Source: Yinghuangia sp045039925
GTDB taxonomy: Bacteria > Actinomycetota > Actinomycetes > Streptomycetales > Streptomycetaceae
Length of the DNA stretch: 64,000 nucleotides
NCBI GenBank assembly: GCA_045039925.1
Contig: CP108400.1
Location: forward strand, 4,402,001 to 4,466,000
Direction of reading: 5' to 3'
In this document: positions 1 through 8,296 of the stretch, piece by piece
Numbering within the stretch: the first letter of the stretch is position 1
How the letters are laid out: the number at the start of each line of letters is the position of its first letter
Program-made: the position numbers and the translations under genes
The notes under the pieces: model-generated
Told to the model about the DNA's origin: nothing
What the model saw: only the letters and a program-made list of their open reading frames with translations
Database searches by the model: none

Positions 1-672
1 CAGATCAACGACCTGCGGAGGACTGCCGCACAGCAGTTGGAACGTGCGGAGGAACTGCGGGCAGCAGCCCAGGACATGCTGACCCAGGCGGACAATCTCG
101 CCTCTGTCCTGGACGAGCTCGACACGGCGGTCTCCGACGAGCCAGTCGGATGGGCCACCACGGGCCTCCTGCTCCAGTACTACGGGCATGCCGCGACTGA
201 TTCTGAAGCGAAGCCGCTCATCGGCGAGAGCACGCTTTCCCCTGAGGAACTCTTCTCCGAGTTCGGTTCCTCACGGTTGGTGGTCTTGTCCGCGTGCTCC
301 ACCGGGCAGGGTCCTTGGACTGCGCGAAAGGTACACAGCCTTCTGCTGGAGCGCGGGTGGACCTCGAAGAGCGACCGCCCCGAGAACGTGGTTGGGAACG
401 TACTGAACAAGCTGACAAAGGACGGCACGTTCAAGCGCATCGGTCGCGGCGTCTACGAGATGACACCGAAAGGCATGAAGCTCGCGGCGCGTCTGAATTC
501 CCCTCTCACGCTCACCCTCTCGAATGGCGCCGGCAAGACACTCGCCGCTGGCTATGTAGCCGCGGCTCTCGCCTCTCAACACGGGCCGGAGTCGCCTGCC
601 CGTGACCTCACACCCGGCCTCGCGCCGGAGGAAGGAGCGACCGTTCGTGCTGAGGAGGTCTCCGCCACCTGA
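1..672 (+). CDS. Hypothetical protein, coiled coil plus winged-helix-like segment (5' partial)
   Basis: The frame is open from the first base of the window, so the true start is probably upstream; a TTG at 37 is the first possible internal start. The visible part begins with an Arg/Glu/Gln/Ala-rich stretch likely to be a coiled coil, then a region (about residues 95-150 from the TTG) with the pattern of a winged helix: WTARKVHSLLLERGW, a helix NVVGNVLNKLTKDG and a basic wing ending GRGVYEMT. It is on the plus strand, opposite to the phage head genes. It could be an inserted cargo gene or the edge of another region. No specific function is recognised. Confidence 0.55.
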   Translation, partial: QINDLRRTAAQQLERAEELRAAAQDMLTQADNLASVLDELDTAVSDEPVGWATTGLLLQYYGHAATDSEAKPLIGESTLSPEELFSEFGSSRLVVLSACSTGQGPWTARKVHSLLLERGWTSKSDRPENVVGNVLNKLTKDGTFKRIGRGVYEMTPKGMKLAARLNSPLTLTLSNGAGKTLAAGYVAAALASQHGPESPARDLTPGLAPEEGATVRAEEVSAT

Positions 673-895
673 AAGAGAAAGGCCGCGACCTGAGGGACCC
701 GACTCCAATCAGAACCCTCGTGACCGCGACCCTTCCCGCACCGTCGAGGCTAACACCACGCCTGAGTCGAGCATCAGATCTAACCTCGCATCTCGCACTG
801 ACCCGGCGATTGACAACGCGTACCGCGTGTACAAGATCGCTGTCGTCGCGCGAGGTGCTTGGACGGGCATCGTCTGGATCTGGGACCAGCTCTGA
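602..895 (+). CDS. Small hypothetical protein
   Basis: The frame starts with GTG at 602, preceded by GGAG about ten bases upstream, and overlaps the end of the preceding plus-strand gene. The last third (YRVYKIAVVARGAW to the C-terminal IWDQL) has good high-GC codon usage and an amphipathic or membrane-like look, while the first half is Arg/Pro-rich and could be out-of-frame noise. It ends just before a hairpin at 914-944. A shorter product with a non-ATG start is possible. No function is suggested. Confidence 0.35.
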   Translation: MTSHPASRRRKERPFVLRRSPPPERERPRPEGPDSNQNPRDRDPSRTVEANTTPESSIRSNLASRTDPAIDNAYRVYKIAVVARGAWTGIVWIWDQL

Positions 896-913
896 GGAGG
901 GTGAGGTAAGCCG

Positions 914-944
914 GGCCGGGCCCGCCCCATGGCGGTGCCCGGCC
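914..944. terminator. Bidirectional hairpin terminator
   Basis: A GC-rich inverted repeat (GGCCGGGCCCGCC against GGCGG-T-GCCCGGCC, one bulge, 4-base loop) lies between converging genes ending at 895 (plus) and 979 (minus). There is no clear U tract, as is common in high-GC actinobacteria. Confidence 0.5.
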
Positions 945-978
945 GCTCGACGTTCGGGTGCTCGGCAGGCGGCGCAGG

Positions 979-1164
979 TCATGTCGGCGATGCGTCACCC
1001 GTGGGGTTCGGGTCGGGCTTTCCTTTGTCGCGGACGATGCTGCCGGCGTATCGCTTACTGACCGCGTCGGCCGTCGGCTTGGAAGCGGAGGTGAAGACGA
1101 CCTTCCCCGCCGGGGTCACCACCTCGTACTGCTGGCGGTTCTTGTCCTTGCAGGCGCAGCCCAT
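979..1164 (-). CDS. DUF7196-type small phage protein
   Basis: This 61-residue protein starts MGCACKDKNRQQYEVVTPAG and continues KVVFTSASKPTADAVSKRY, a pattern I recognise from small proteins encoded next to head genes in actinophages (DUF7196). The N-terminal CxC could bind metal. The ATG shares one base with the stop of the MuF/protease gene (TGATG), so the two are translationally coupled. No further minus-strand structural gene follows before the hairpin at 914-944, although major capsid genes would be expected downstream. Function is unknown. Confidence 0.6.
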   Translation of the reverse strand: MGCACKDKNRQQYEVVTPAGKVVFTSASKPTADAVSKRYAGSIVRDKGKPDPNPTGDASPT

Positions 1165-4100
1165 CAGTGGGTTCCCTTCGGTGAAGCGGCAACCGGCGCG
1201 GGTGTGTTGTCCATGAGCGCGGCCAGCCGTTCAACCTCTGCGCGCCGCGCGGCCGGGCCAAGGCCCATGGGGCCATTGGGGGTGAGTTCGCCGACAACCA
1301 ACCCGTCCAGCCCGGCAATCAGGATGGTGCTGGTGAGCATGTCCGGACGCTGTCCGGACATGTCCGCCGGACGTTGTCCGGGCAGGTCAGAGCCGGTGCC
1401 CGAGGAACGCGCGGAAACGGCTTGCGGGTTGTCCGGACACGGTCCGCCCGCGATGTCCGGACCGTGCCCGGACATGTCCGGGGCGGCCAACGAGGCGGCC
1501 GACGCCGCCAGTGCCAGGTTCGCGCGTTCCGCGACCGCGGTAGCCAGCAGCGGCGAGGAATGCCCCGGCACTGGGACCGACAGCACGGCGCGGAGCTGCC
1601 ACCGCCCGTCTCGGGACTGCTTCATGTGGTAGCTCGGCTGGCACGCGCGGAAGACGCTGCGGTCCCATTCCGACAGCCAGGGCGCCGCCGCGCCGGAGAA
1701 CCACATGCCGCCTGCGTTCATGCCGACCGTGACGATCCCGGCGACAGTGCGGGTGTCGTCGAACTGGCAGGCGCTGGTCTCGCACTCGGCGCCGTCGCGG
1801 TGGTGACCGACGTTCATCGTGAACGCGCCCGCCTTCACGAAGGTGCCGTCGTCCAGGACGAACCGCGCCCGGAGGAAGTGCGTCGTGTCGATCGCCCCCA
1901 GGCTCTCGATCGTCAGGGACCGTCCCGAGAATCCCGCGTGCGGTTCCCCGGCCTGGGCGACCCATCCGTAGATGCGGCCTGCCGCGTAGTGCACTCCGCC
2001 GGAACCGGGCGGCAGTTCCTCGGCTGTGGGCTCACGGAACCAGGCGGCGGGCATCGGGTCGGCGTCGCGCATCGCGCTCCAGGCCGACGCCTCCAGCGTT
2101 TCCAGGCCCGCCGAACTGTCGTCCGGGCTCGCGCCTTCGGGCAGGGTGGACGGGCCGACGTACTGGCCGGGGGCGATCCGCACCAGGCGCCCGGCCCGGC
2201 TCGCGCTGACGAGGTGGCTGCGGGCGGTCTCCATGGTGATGTCCAGTGCCTGGGCGACCTGCCGTGCGCCGACGGGGACCGGCGAGGAGCGCACGTACGT
2301 GATGATCTCCTGCTGGATGTCGCCGGCCGCCGCGAGTTGACCGCCCGACGCGGCGGCGTCCACCTCGAGGTCGACCGGGTCGAGGACGATGCGGGCGCGG
2401 TCGTAGGCGGGCATCGTCACGAGGGTGGCTCCGCGTACCCGGGCGCGGGTGATGCGCAACAGCAGGTCGCCGCTCTGCTGCGAATGCACGATCATGCCCT
2501 TGTTCGGGTCGTCCGGGTCCCCGGCGGCGGCTGTGACGAGGCCGGTACCGGCGAACGCCGCCCTCACTGCGGCAGCCGAGATGCGCCCGTCGGGGCCTGT
2601 GATGACCTGCACGTGCGTTCGCGTGCGCGACAGCGCCCCGCCGTCGGCGGTCATCCACTCCGCCGCGGTGGACGCGGACAACATGACCGCCCCGTCTTCC
2701 AGGCAGAGCACGCGTGCGTGCGCCAGGTGCCCGGACGCGAACAGCCATTCGTCGTCGGCGTCGATCGTTCGGTCGACGAATTCCACGTCGACGTCGTCCA
2801 GGTCCACGGACACGCCCAGCGGGGCGCCTTCGTCGAGGAGCATGGCGGCATCGGCGCCGGCCGGGCGCGTCAGGTAGAGCACGCCCGTGCCGGTGATGCG
2901 GTCGCCTTCCCGGCCGAGGGTTTCGATGGCCCCGGCGAGTTCGGCGCCTTCGTGGCCCATCAGCATCTCGTCGGCGTATTGGAGCGGCCACGGGCCTGCG
3001 CTGTCCCAACTCAGCGCGCCGGTCGAGAAGATCCGGCCGTCGCCGGTCTCGGTGTTCTCGAACGCCAGGGCGGCGTCGCCGGGTGTGCTCCATGAGCGGA
3101 TGGTGCTGCCCGCCGCGGATTCGTCGGCCATGGGCTCCTCCTCCTCGGGGCTGAGCGGAATGTCTGTGACGTCACCGGCGAAGGCGACCCGGATGCGGTC
3201 GAAGGTCACCGGGCCGATGCGGGCGACCAGTTCGGCGAGCAGCGCCGGGTCGTCGCCGTAGGCGGCGCACACATGCGGCACCCACGGTGAGTGCTGGACG
3301 GGGACCCCAGGCCGGTCGTGGGTGTCTTCGAGCGTGTCGCCCGCGAGCGCGTGGAAATCGGCCAGGGTGGGCCAGTCGTAGGACCGTTCGCGGTCGTCGC
3401 CGACCGCCCACACCCACGACGGGCTATCGCTGGCGGGGTTCCAGTGGTTGACGCCGAACGCCAGCGCGGTGACAGGGCTCAGGTGGGCGGCGGCGAACCG
3501 AACGCGGATGCTCGCGATCAGCTCGTTCCGCTGTTCTTCGGTCCAGTCGGCGCCGTCGCCGAGGAAGTAGAGCGTCAGGTGAAGTTCCTCGGCGGGCTCG
3601 CCGTCGGCCACGGCCAGGCGCTCCGCGTCCTCCTGGGTGGGGATGAGGGCGATCATCGCGCCGTGCCGGTGCGCGCCGTCGGCGGCCGTCACCGTGTGGA
3701 CGGGGTGCACGTCGTTCTCCTCTGAATCGAAGCCGTCGGGGCGCGGCATCGCCTTTGGTTCGATGGCCGCGGAACGGGATTCGGGCGCCAAGGCAAGGCG
3801 GCAGCGGCAGTTCACGGTCAGCGCGGGCGGCGCGGTGGGGTCTCCCGGGGCGGCCATGGGCACGCCGGCCACGTCGAAGGCGTCGCCGAGGAGGCGGACT
3901 TGCCCGTTGACGGCCGCGTGCGCGTCCCTGACGGCCTTGTCTCGTTGGGTGATCCACTGCTTGACGAGGGGCCGGTCCGGGCCGCTGAGGTCCCGGCCGG
4001 AAGCCAAGGTCGCCGCGTTCCACGCTCTGGTGGCCTCGGTACGCGCGATGCGTTCCTCACGGCTTGAGCCGAGCTGCGCGCCTTCGCGGGCGAACGCCGC

Positions 4101-4547
4101 CCGCAGGCGGGCGCGCAACGCGTCGATGTCGTCGCCCTTGTCCAGGCCCGCGGCGAGTTCAGCGACGGCGACCGCGGCCAGGCGGTCTCCTACCGCGCGA
4201 AGCAGGTGCTCGGTGTCGTCCACGTAGGAGCTGAGGGAGCGCGGCAGCGCCTCACCGTCGTCGTAGCGGCCAGGCAGGTCCTCCCAGTCGCCCGGCAGCT
4301 CCGCGTCGACCGATTCCGCAGCCGCGCGGGCAGCGTCCTCGGCCACGCCGAGCAGGCGGCGCACGATCCTCGGGAGCCGGTTCGCCCACATGCGCGCGAT
4401 GCGGCCGACGGAGAACCGGGCTGCCACGATTTCGTCTGCACGGTCGAGCTCGGCGGCGAACTCCGCCGCGACTTCGTCGAGCACGGCCGCGACAGCGGCG
4501 GCCACCTGGTCCTCGGCTTCATCGAACGCGCTCAGGTCATCGGCCAC
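1164..4547 (-). CDS. MuF-like minor head protein / LigT-like / capsid maturation protease fusion
   Basis: This 1127-residue polyprotein fuses several head-assembly parts. Residues about 1-260 are MuF-like, with ERIARTEATRAWNAATLASG and ending TVNCRCRLAL, the Cys-rich end typical of phage Mu gpF-like domains. About 290-465 resembles 2H phosphoesterases (LigT): the first motif is HLTLYFLG, but the second is HVC, not HxT. From about 475 (an internal Met-Ala-Asp) to about 745 it resembles a prohead protease, with GVSVDLDDVDVEFVD and the typical ATLVTMPAYDRARIVL end. About 765-835 is a winged helix, followed by a domain of unknown function. The last 100 residues are low-complexity and encoded by GTCCGGAC palindromes. 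MuF/protease fusions are known in actinophages; this one is unusually long. It lies directly after portal and a small zinc protein, the normal place. Confidence 0.8.
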   Translation of the reverse strand: MADDLSAFDEAEDQVAAAVAAVLDEVAAEFAAELDRADEIVAARFSVGRIARMWANRLPRIVRRLLGVAEDAARAAAESVDAELPGDWEDLPGRYDDGEALPRSLSSYVDDTEHLLRAVGDRLAAVAVAELAAGLDKGDDIDALRARLRAAFAREGAQLGSSREERIARTEATRAWNAATLASGRDLSGPDRPLVKQWITQRDKAVRDAHAAVNGQVRLLGDAFDVAGVPMAAPGDPTAPPALTVNCRCRLALAPESRSAAIEPKAMPRPDGFDSEENDVHPVHTVTAADGAHRHGAMIALIPTQEDAERLAVADGEPAEELHLTLYFLGDGADWTEEQRNELIASIRVRFAAAHLSPVTALAFGVNHWNPASDSPSWVWAVGDDRERSYDWPTLADFHALAGDTLEDTHDRPGVPVQHSPWVPHVCAAYGDDPALLAELVARIGPVTFDRIRVAFAGDVTDIPLSPEEEEPMADESAAGSTIRSWSTPGDAALAFENTETGDGRIFSTGALSWDSAGPWPLQYADEMLMGHEGAELAGAIETLGREGDRITGTGVLYLTRPAGADAAMLLDEGAPLGVSVDLDDVDVEFVDRTIDADDEWLFASGHLAHARVLCLEDGAVMLSASTAAEWMTADGGALSRTRTHVQVITGPDGRISAAAVRAAFAGTGLVTAAAGDPDDPNKGMIVHSQQSGDLLLRITRARVRGATLVTMPAYDRARIVLDPVDLEVDAAASGGQLAAAGDIQQEIITYVRSSPVPVGARQVAQALDITMETARSHLVSASRAGRLVRIAPGQYVGPSTLPEGASPDDSSAGLETLEASAWSAMRDADPMPAAWFREPTAEELPPGSGGVHYAAGRIYGWVAQAGEPHAGFSGRSLTIESLGAIDTTHFLRARFVLDDGTFVKAGAFTMNVGHHRDGAECETSACQFDDTRTVAGIVTVGMNAGGMWFSGAAAPWLSEWDRSVFRACQPSYHMKQSRDGRWQLRAVLSVPVPGHSSPLLATAVAERANLALAASAASLAAPDMSGHGPDIAGGPCPDNPQAVSARSSGTGSDLPGQRPADMSGQRPDMLTSTILIAGLDGLVVGELTPNGPMGLGPAARRAEVERLAALMDNTPAPVAASPKGTH
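1339..1481. repeat. GTCCGGAC palindrome cluster 1
   Basis: Exact GTCCGGAC occurs at 1341-1348, 1352-1359, 1431-1438 and 1455-1462, with several one-base variants between them. The cluster lies in the 3' part of the MuF/protease gene and gives repetitive peptides in changing registers (DMSGHGPD, PDNP, ADMSGQRPDM). The same palindrome clusters appear near 30.0, 41.3 and 46.4 kb. Confidence 0.75.
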
Positions 4548-4767
4548 GACGCGCCTCCTCGGGCGGTTGGTCGGCGGGGTCGTCGCAGATCTCGCACCAG
4601 GACCAGGCGCCGACGGTGGACACGCCCTCGGGCGAGAGCATCAGCACGTCGCCGGTGTGCCGGGTGTACGCCTTGCACGCCGCGCACCAGTCCTCCCGGC
4701 CGTCGCCGGTGACGACGGACACGGGCTGCGGGTCGACCACGGGGGTTCGTTCGGGCGTCCTGGTCAC
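4537..4767 (-). CDS. Small zinc-ribbon-like protein between portal and MuF genes
   Basis: A protein of about 76 residues with CAAC near the N-terminus and CEIC near the C-terminus, a four-Cys arrangement that could bind zinc. I chose GTG at 4767 because it overlaps the portal stop as GTGA; an in-frame GTG at 4779 is also possible. The stop overlaps the start of the MuF fusion, so portal, this gene and MuF form a coupled operon. No family is recognised. A role in head assembly is inferred from position only. Confidence 0.55.
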   Translation of the reverse strand: MTRTPERTPVVDPQPVSVVTGDGREDWCAACKAYTRHTGDVLMLSPEGVSTVGAWSWCEICDDPADQPPEEARRGR

Positions 4768-6506
4768 GCCGCCACGCACGAGGTGAGGACGCCGGGCACG
4801 ACGTCGAACGAGTGCGGCACCCCGGCGGCGATCAGCTCACGGGCGTACGAGTCGAGGGCCGCGGTCAGGCACTCCGGGTCGACGTCGTACCGGCGGGCGA
4901 TCTCCGGCACCCGGGACCAGGCGCCGTCGAGGAGCCTCCACTGGTCGACATGGGCGGCGTCGACCGGGAGCAGCGTGTGCAGCTCGGCGGCCTCGGCCTC
5001 GCGCGCCCGGCCGCGTTCGCTGCGCGGGCAAGCCGGGGTGCGCTCCAGCTTCCGGCCCGCGGTGGACAGCGCCGCCCAGATCAGGCCGTCGGCGGCGGCA
5101 AGAAGGCCGCTGTCGGCGCGAACTGCCGCCGCAGCCAGCGTGTCGGGCGGGGCCTCGGATTCGTCCACGGGCAGGTTGGGCGCGGATGGCACATCCGTCT
5201 CCTCCGGTGTGACTGCGGCTGGCCGCTTCTTGGTGCGCGGGACCGCGGGGGCGTCTGCCTCGTCGAAGCCGGTCTCGCGGCGCAACGCCGCGTCGGAGAT
5301 CGCGCCGCGGTCGTGGACCTGAATCGCCGTCTCGCTGCGGTTGGTTCGTACGCGCAGCGGGGCGGTGTCGTACCAGACGAGCCAGCGGTGCCACTCCTCG
5401 ACGTTCTCGGCTTCCAGGAGGGGGCGCAGCCATTGCTGCGTCAGTGCGTACGCCACGGTGGCCAGCCGCGGTTCGATGCCGAGGCGGATGGCCTCGCTGG
5501 TCAACGCCCAGGCGCCCCAGTGGTTGACGTCACCGAGCCCGAGCAGGATCTCGGCGGGGATCTCCAGGCCGGTGGCGAACCGCCGCACCGCCTCTTCACG
5601 GAGCTTGATCGCCAGGTCGTCGAAGTCGCTCTCGAACGTGATGCGCTTGAACTCGGGGATGCTCTCGGCCGGGACCTCAAGGATGATCGGCACGGTCGCC
5701 GCAGCCGATTCGGGGTCGCGGATCGCGGTCTCGGCGATCGTCATCAGGACGTCGATCAGGTCGTCCTCGGCGTCACCCTGCGCACCGGGCGTGCTGGGGA
5801 ACCTCGTGCCTTTCGGGACGAGGAGGATGCCGCGTCCGGTGAGACGCGATCGGGCGATCGCCTTCACCGCGGCGTTGAGGAGTTGCAGTTCCTCCAGCAG
5901 GTCGAGGGACGAACGCACCGGCGAGTCCGCGTTGATCGCCCGTTCCGGGTCCGGCTCCCACACGCGGATGGCCACGGGGCTATCCGGGTCGACGTTGTCG
6001 GCGTCGCCCTCGGGGATGGCGACGTCGACACCGTCGATCTCGGCGGTGAGCTTGCCGGACTGCTGCCGTACCTCGCTGATCGACAGCACATTCCAGGTGT
6101 GGCCGTCCTCGGGCGAGTCCGGCGACAAGACTTCCGCGTTCGGCCGGACGACGATCCAGCCCTCGCCGGGAACGGTCAGATGCCTGCCGAACGCGCCGAG
6201 CAACGCGGCCTGGCCGTCCGGGCCGCCGGCGATCTGCGACACGATCTCCGAGGCCCGGTGCTCGGACGGGGCTGGCTCAACGGTGCCGTCGTCGGCGCGG
6301 CGGCCCGCGAACAGGCGCGCGCCGCTCATGGCGTTGCCGATCCATGAGGCGGCGAACCGTACTTCGGGGACGGCGTGGTACATCTGCCAGGCCCGGCTTT
6401 GCCAGGACTGGTCGGGCGGCTTCTGGCGGACCTTGCGCGCGATGTAGCGGGCTGCGGAGGCGCTGATGGTGCCCGGAGCGCGCGTTGCGGGCTCGCGGGT
6501 GCTCAT
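4764..6506 (-). CDS. Phage portal protein
   Basis: A 580-residue protein between TerL/DUF1360 and the MuF fusion, the normal place for a portal in this head-gene order. The N-terminus has a region typical of SPP1/HK97-type actinophage portals (SWQSRAWQMYHAVPEVRFAASWIGN split around the start of the crown/clip region), and the middle has EIPAEILLGLGDVNHWGAWA, the portal segment that follows the wing. The C-terminus (about residues 470-580) is Ala/Pro-rich followed by a helical part. The portal forms the dodecameric DNA channel at one capsid vertex. ATG at 6506 is chosen because it overlaps the upstream stop as ATGA; the frame stays open upstream but with shadow-like composition. Confidence 0.85.
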   Translation of the reverse strand: MSTREPATRAPGTISASAARYIARKVRQKPPDQSWQSRAWQMYHAVPEVRFAASWIGNAMSGARLFAGRRADDGTVEPAPSEHRASEIVSQIAGGPDGQAALLGAFGRHLTVPGEGWIVVRPNAEVLSPDSPEDGHTWNVLSISEVRQQSGKLTAEIDGVDVAIPEGDADNVDPDSPVAIRVWEPDPERAINADSPVRSSLDLLEELQLLNAAVKAIARSRLTGRGILLVPKGTRFPSTPGAQGDAEDDLIDVLMTIAETAIRDPESAAATVPIILEVPAESIPEFKRITFESDFDDLAIKLREEAVRRFATGLEIPAEILLGLGDVNHWGAWALTSEAIRLGIEPRLATVAYALTQQWLRPLLEAENVEEWHRWLVWYDTAPLRVRTNRSETAIQVHDRGAISDAALRRETGFDEADAPAVPRTKKRPAAVTPEETDVPSAPNLPVDESEAPPDTLAAAAVRADSGLLAAADGLIWAALSTAGRKLERTPACPRSERGRAREAEAAELHTLLPVDAAHVDQWRLLDGAWSRVPEIARRYDVDPECLTAALDSYARELIAAGVPHSFDVVPGVLTSCVAA

Positions 6507-6838
6507 GCGTCGGGCCTGGTGTCGTCCCAGCGGTTCAGGAGCACGGCGGCGCCCGCGACCGCGCCCCACTCGATGCCGTGCACCAGGAGCGGCGCGTCAT
6601 CGAACCGGCCGGTGGCGAGCAGGTATGTGGCGAGGAGTCCGCCGGCGATCCACCAGCCCAGGCAGTACACGCACGAGATCAGGGTGATGACGGCGACGCG
6701 GGCCCGGGAGTCGGGGGCGTCGTCCCGCCAGTGGTGGACGCGGTCACGGACAGGGTCAAGGATCACGTCGTGAACGGCGAGCTGCGTCGCGCGGTACCCA
6801 GCGAACGCCAGGAGGGCGAGTTCTGCGGGACTGATCAT
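6503..6838 (-). CDS. DUF1360-type membrane protein
   Basis: A 111-residue protein with hydrophobic segments near both ends and a middle segment VAVITLISCVYCLGWWIAGG whose CVYC-x-GWW pattern is characteristic of DUF1360 proteins. The start region LALLAFAGYRATQLAVHD fits the same family. Such proteins are frequent in actinophage head operons, but their role is not known. The gene ends with an ATGA overlap onto portal and begins after a gap that holds a divergent cargo gene. Confidence 0.7.
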   Translation of the reverse strand: MISPAELALLAFAGYRATQLAVHDVILDPVRDRVHHWRDDAPDSRARVAVITLISCVYCLGWWIAGGLLATYLLATGRFDDAPLLVHGIEWGAVAGAAVLLNRWDDTRPDA

Positions 6839-6939
6839 GTACGTCCCCTGTGAAGATCATCCGGCCGAGGTCAGCGGGGGATGATAGGGCATCGCACAGG
6901 GACCGCTTCGACACGAACTCCGCAGCCCGGAACCGCTTT

Positions 6940-7197
6940 TCAGATCACAAACAGCGTCGGCGACGACTCGTCCAGCTCCTGGTTCGGCTCGTCGACCTCG
7001 AACACGAGCTGCGTCCCGCCAAGAGTCAGATCGACGATCTCCAAAGATCCTGCGCACGACACGAGCGCACCGTCCGCACCTCGTCGCACCTCGGGGGCGT
7101 CGTGCCGCCACACACGGCCTGCGCCCAAACGACCGATCATGGGCCAGGCAGCGACCTCTCGACCACAGCTTGGGCACGCCACCCGGGGCATCTTCAT
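6940..7197 (-). CDS. Small zinc-binding phage protein
   Basis: The supported part begins near ATG 7197 (MKMPRVACPSCGREVAAWP) and has CPSC, then RVWRHDAP, then VSCAGS, a pattern of short zinc-knuckle proteins common in Streptomyces phages. The C-terminal half is acidic and contains beta-strand-like LEIVDLTLGG. GTG at 7200 and ATG at 7191 are alternative starts, and the frame stays open upstream to 7410 with poor composition. It lies head-to-head with the plus-strand gene starting at 7283. Confidence 0.5.
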   Translation of the reverse strand: MKMPRVACPSCGREVAAWPMIGRLGAGRVWRHDAPEVRRGADGALVSCAGSLEIVDLTLGGTQLVFEVDEPNQELDESSPTLFVI

Positions 7198-7282
7198 CAC
7201 AATCGCCAGTGTGACGGGATGCGTCGACCGTCCGGGGGAATTCGGGTCGCGCACCTGTAGCGCGGTGCAACAATCGGGCCGC

Positions 7283-8224
7283 ATGAGCTGGTTCGACTGG
7301 GCCGTGGACGTCTCCAAGATCGCTGGCGGGGTGGGTGTGGCTGCGGGCTTCCTCAAGGGTTTCAGCGCCTGGTGGACCACTGGTCCCGGTCGGCGGAAGC
7401 ACTGGACCAAGGCGTACCGGAAGATCGCCTGCGGCGTACAGGCGGACTACGTTGACTCCCTCTTCGGTGTCCCTCCGTTCAAACTTCAAGGGAGCGACGG
7501 CCGCGTACGGCGCATCTGGGTCCTGGGCCGTGAGGGCTACCTGACCACCTTGACGCAGCTAGGCACGGTGATCAGCTACTCGCTCACGACTTCCAACCCG
7601 AAGTTCAACCCGCTGGTCGCGTTTGGCTCCCACGACGCGCACCGGGCAGAGCGCATGATCACCCTGGGCGTCACCTCGTTCGCAGCCGCCGCCCCTGACG
7701 CGCCCTGGAAGGACAGCATCAGCCTGTTCGCTGGCGCAAGGCGCGGCTACTACTGCGAGCTGCACTATGCGGGCAATCCCGGGGGCTATCTGTACTGGAT
7801 GCTCGGTAACAGCGATGTGGGGACTCCGCCTGCCTACGCCTCACCGGACTTCTCGGACTTCCGCGACGAGTACAACGCCCACCGTCATCCAGCCCCTGAC
7901 AGCCACGGGGACAACGGTTGGTCTGCCCTCAGTCAGAAGGACCACGCCGCCTACGCCCGCTTTCGACGGACAGCGGTGGTGAACACCATCACGGTGAGCT
8001 CCGACTGCAATTCCGCACCGGACATCGGCGCTGATGTCGACACAGTCCGGGTGCTCGCGCTGGCACCGACCTGGCGCGAACGATTCGGCAGCGGTACGAG
8101 GGTTCGCACGGGTCGGGCGCTGGCTTGGGTGAAACGCGGTGGCCGCAGGAAGAAGGAACCCACACCCCCGTCAGACGACAACGGCGCCCAGAACACATCC
8201 ACATCTGCACCGCCCCACGAATAG
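7283..8224 (+). CDS. ETEC_3214-like hypothetical protein (cargo gene)
   Basis: A 313-residue plus-strand gene set inside the minus-strand head operon between DUF1360 and TerL. The start MSWFDWAVDVSKIAGG and a short hydrophobic N-terminus followed by KAYRKIACGVQADYVDSLFG resemble proteins annotated as ETEC_3214-like in actinobacteria. This is a recollection of pattern, not a search. The C-terminal 40 residues are basic then Ser/Thr/Pro-rich. The upstream gap has no strong ribosome-binding site. Its orientation and more mixed codon use suggest a lysogen-expressed moron that could benefit the host. No enzymatic motif is obvious. Confidence 0.65.
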   Translation: MSWFDWAVDVSKIAGGVGVAAGFLKGFSAWWTTGPGRRKHWTKAYRKIACGVQADYVDSLFGVPPFKLQGSDGRVRRIWVLGREGYLTTLTQLGTVISYSLTTSNPKFNPLVAFGSHDAHRAERMITLGVTSFAAAAPDAPWKDSISLFAGARRGYYCELHYAGNPGGYLYWMLGNSDVGTPPAYASPDFSDFRDEYNAHRHPAPDSHGDNGWSALSQKDHAAYARFRRTAVVNTITVSSDCNSAPDIGADVDTVRVLALAPTWRERFGSGTRVRTGRALAWVKRGGRRKKEPTPPSDDNGAQNTSTSAPPHE

Positions 8225-8296
8225 GGGCCAGTCGACGGCGCCGCGCGGGGCGCGCAGAGGCACTCGCTCGTGCCCGGGCTGACGCAGAACGGACGA

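Noticed and set aside
1..979. Left attachment site
   Set aside because: I looked for a copy of the tRNA-Leu 3' end (GTTCGAGTCCGGC) near the left edge and found none.
602..982. Minus-strand frame 608-982
   Set aside because: Arg-rich shadow of the plus-strand genes, with no start context.
1374..3095. Long plus-strand open frame opposite the MuF/protease gene
   Set aside because: It is a shadow of the high-GC minus-strand gene; composition is Arg/Gly/Ala-rich and no domain is seen.
4812..6347. Plus-strand open frame opposite portal
   Set aside because: Shadow frame of the portal gene; no start context or domain.
6850..7260. Plus-strand open frame upstream of the ETEC_3214-like gene
   Set aside because: No family and overlapped by the better-supported zinc protein on the other strand and by the real start at 7283.
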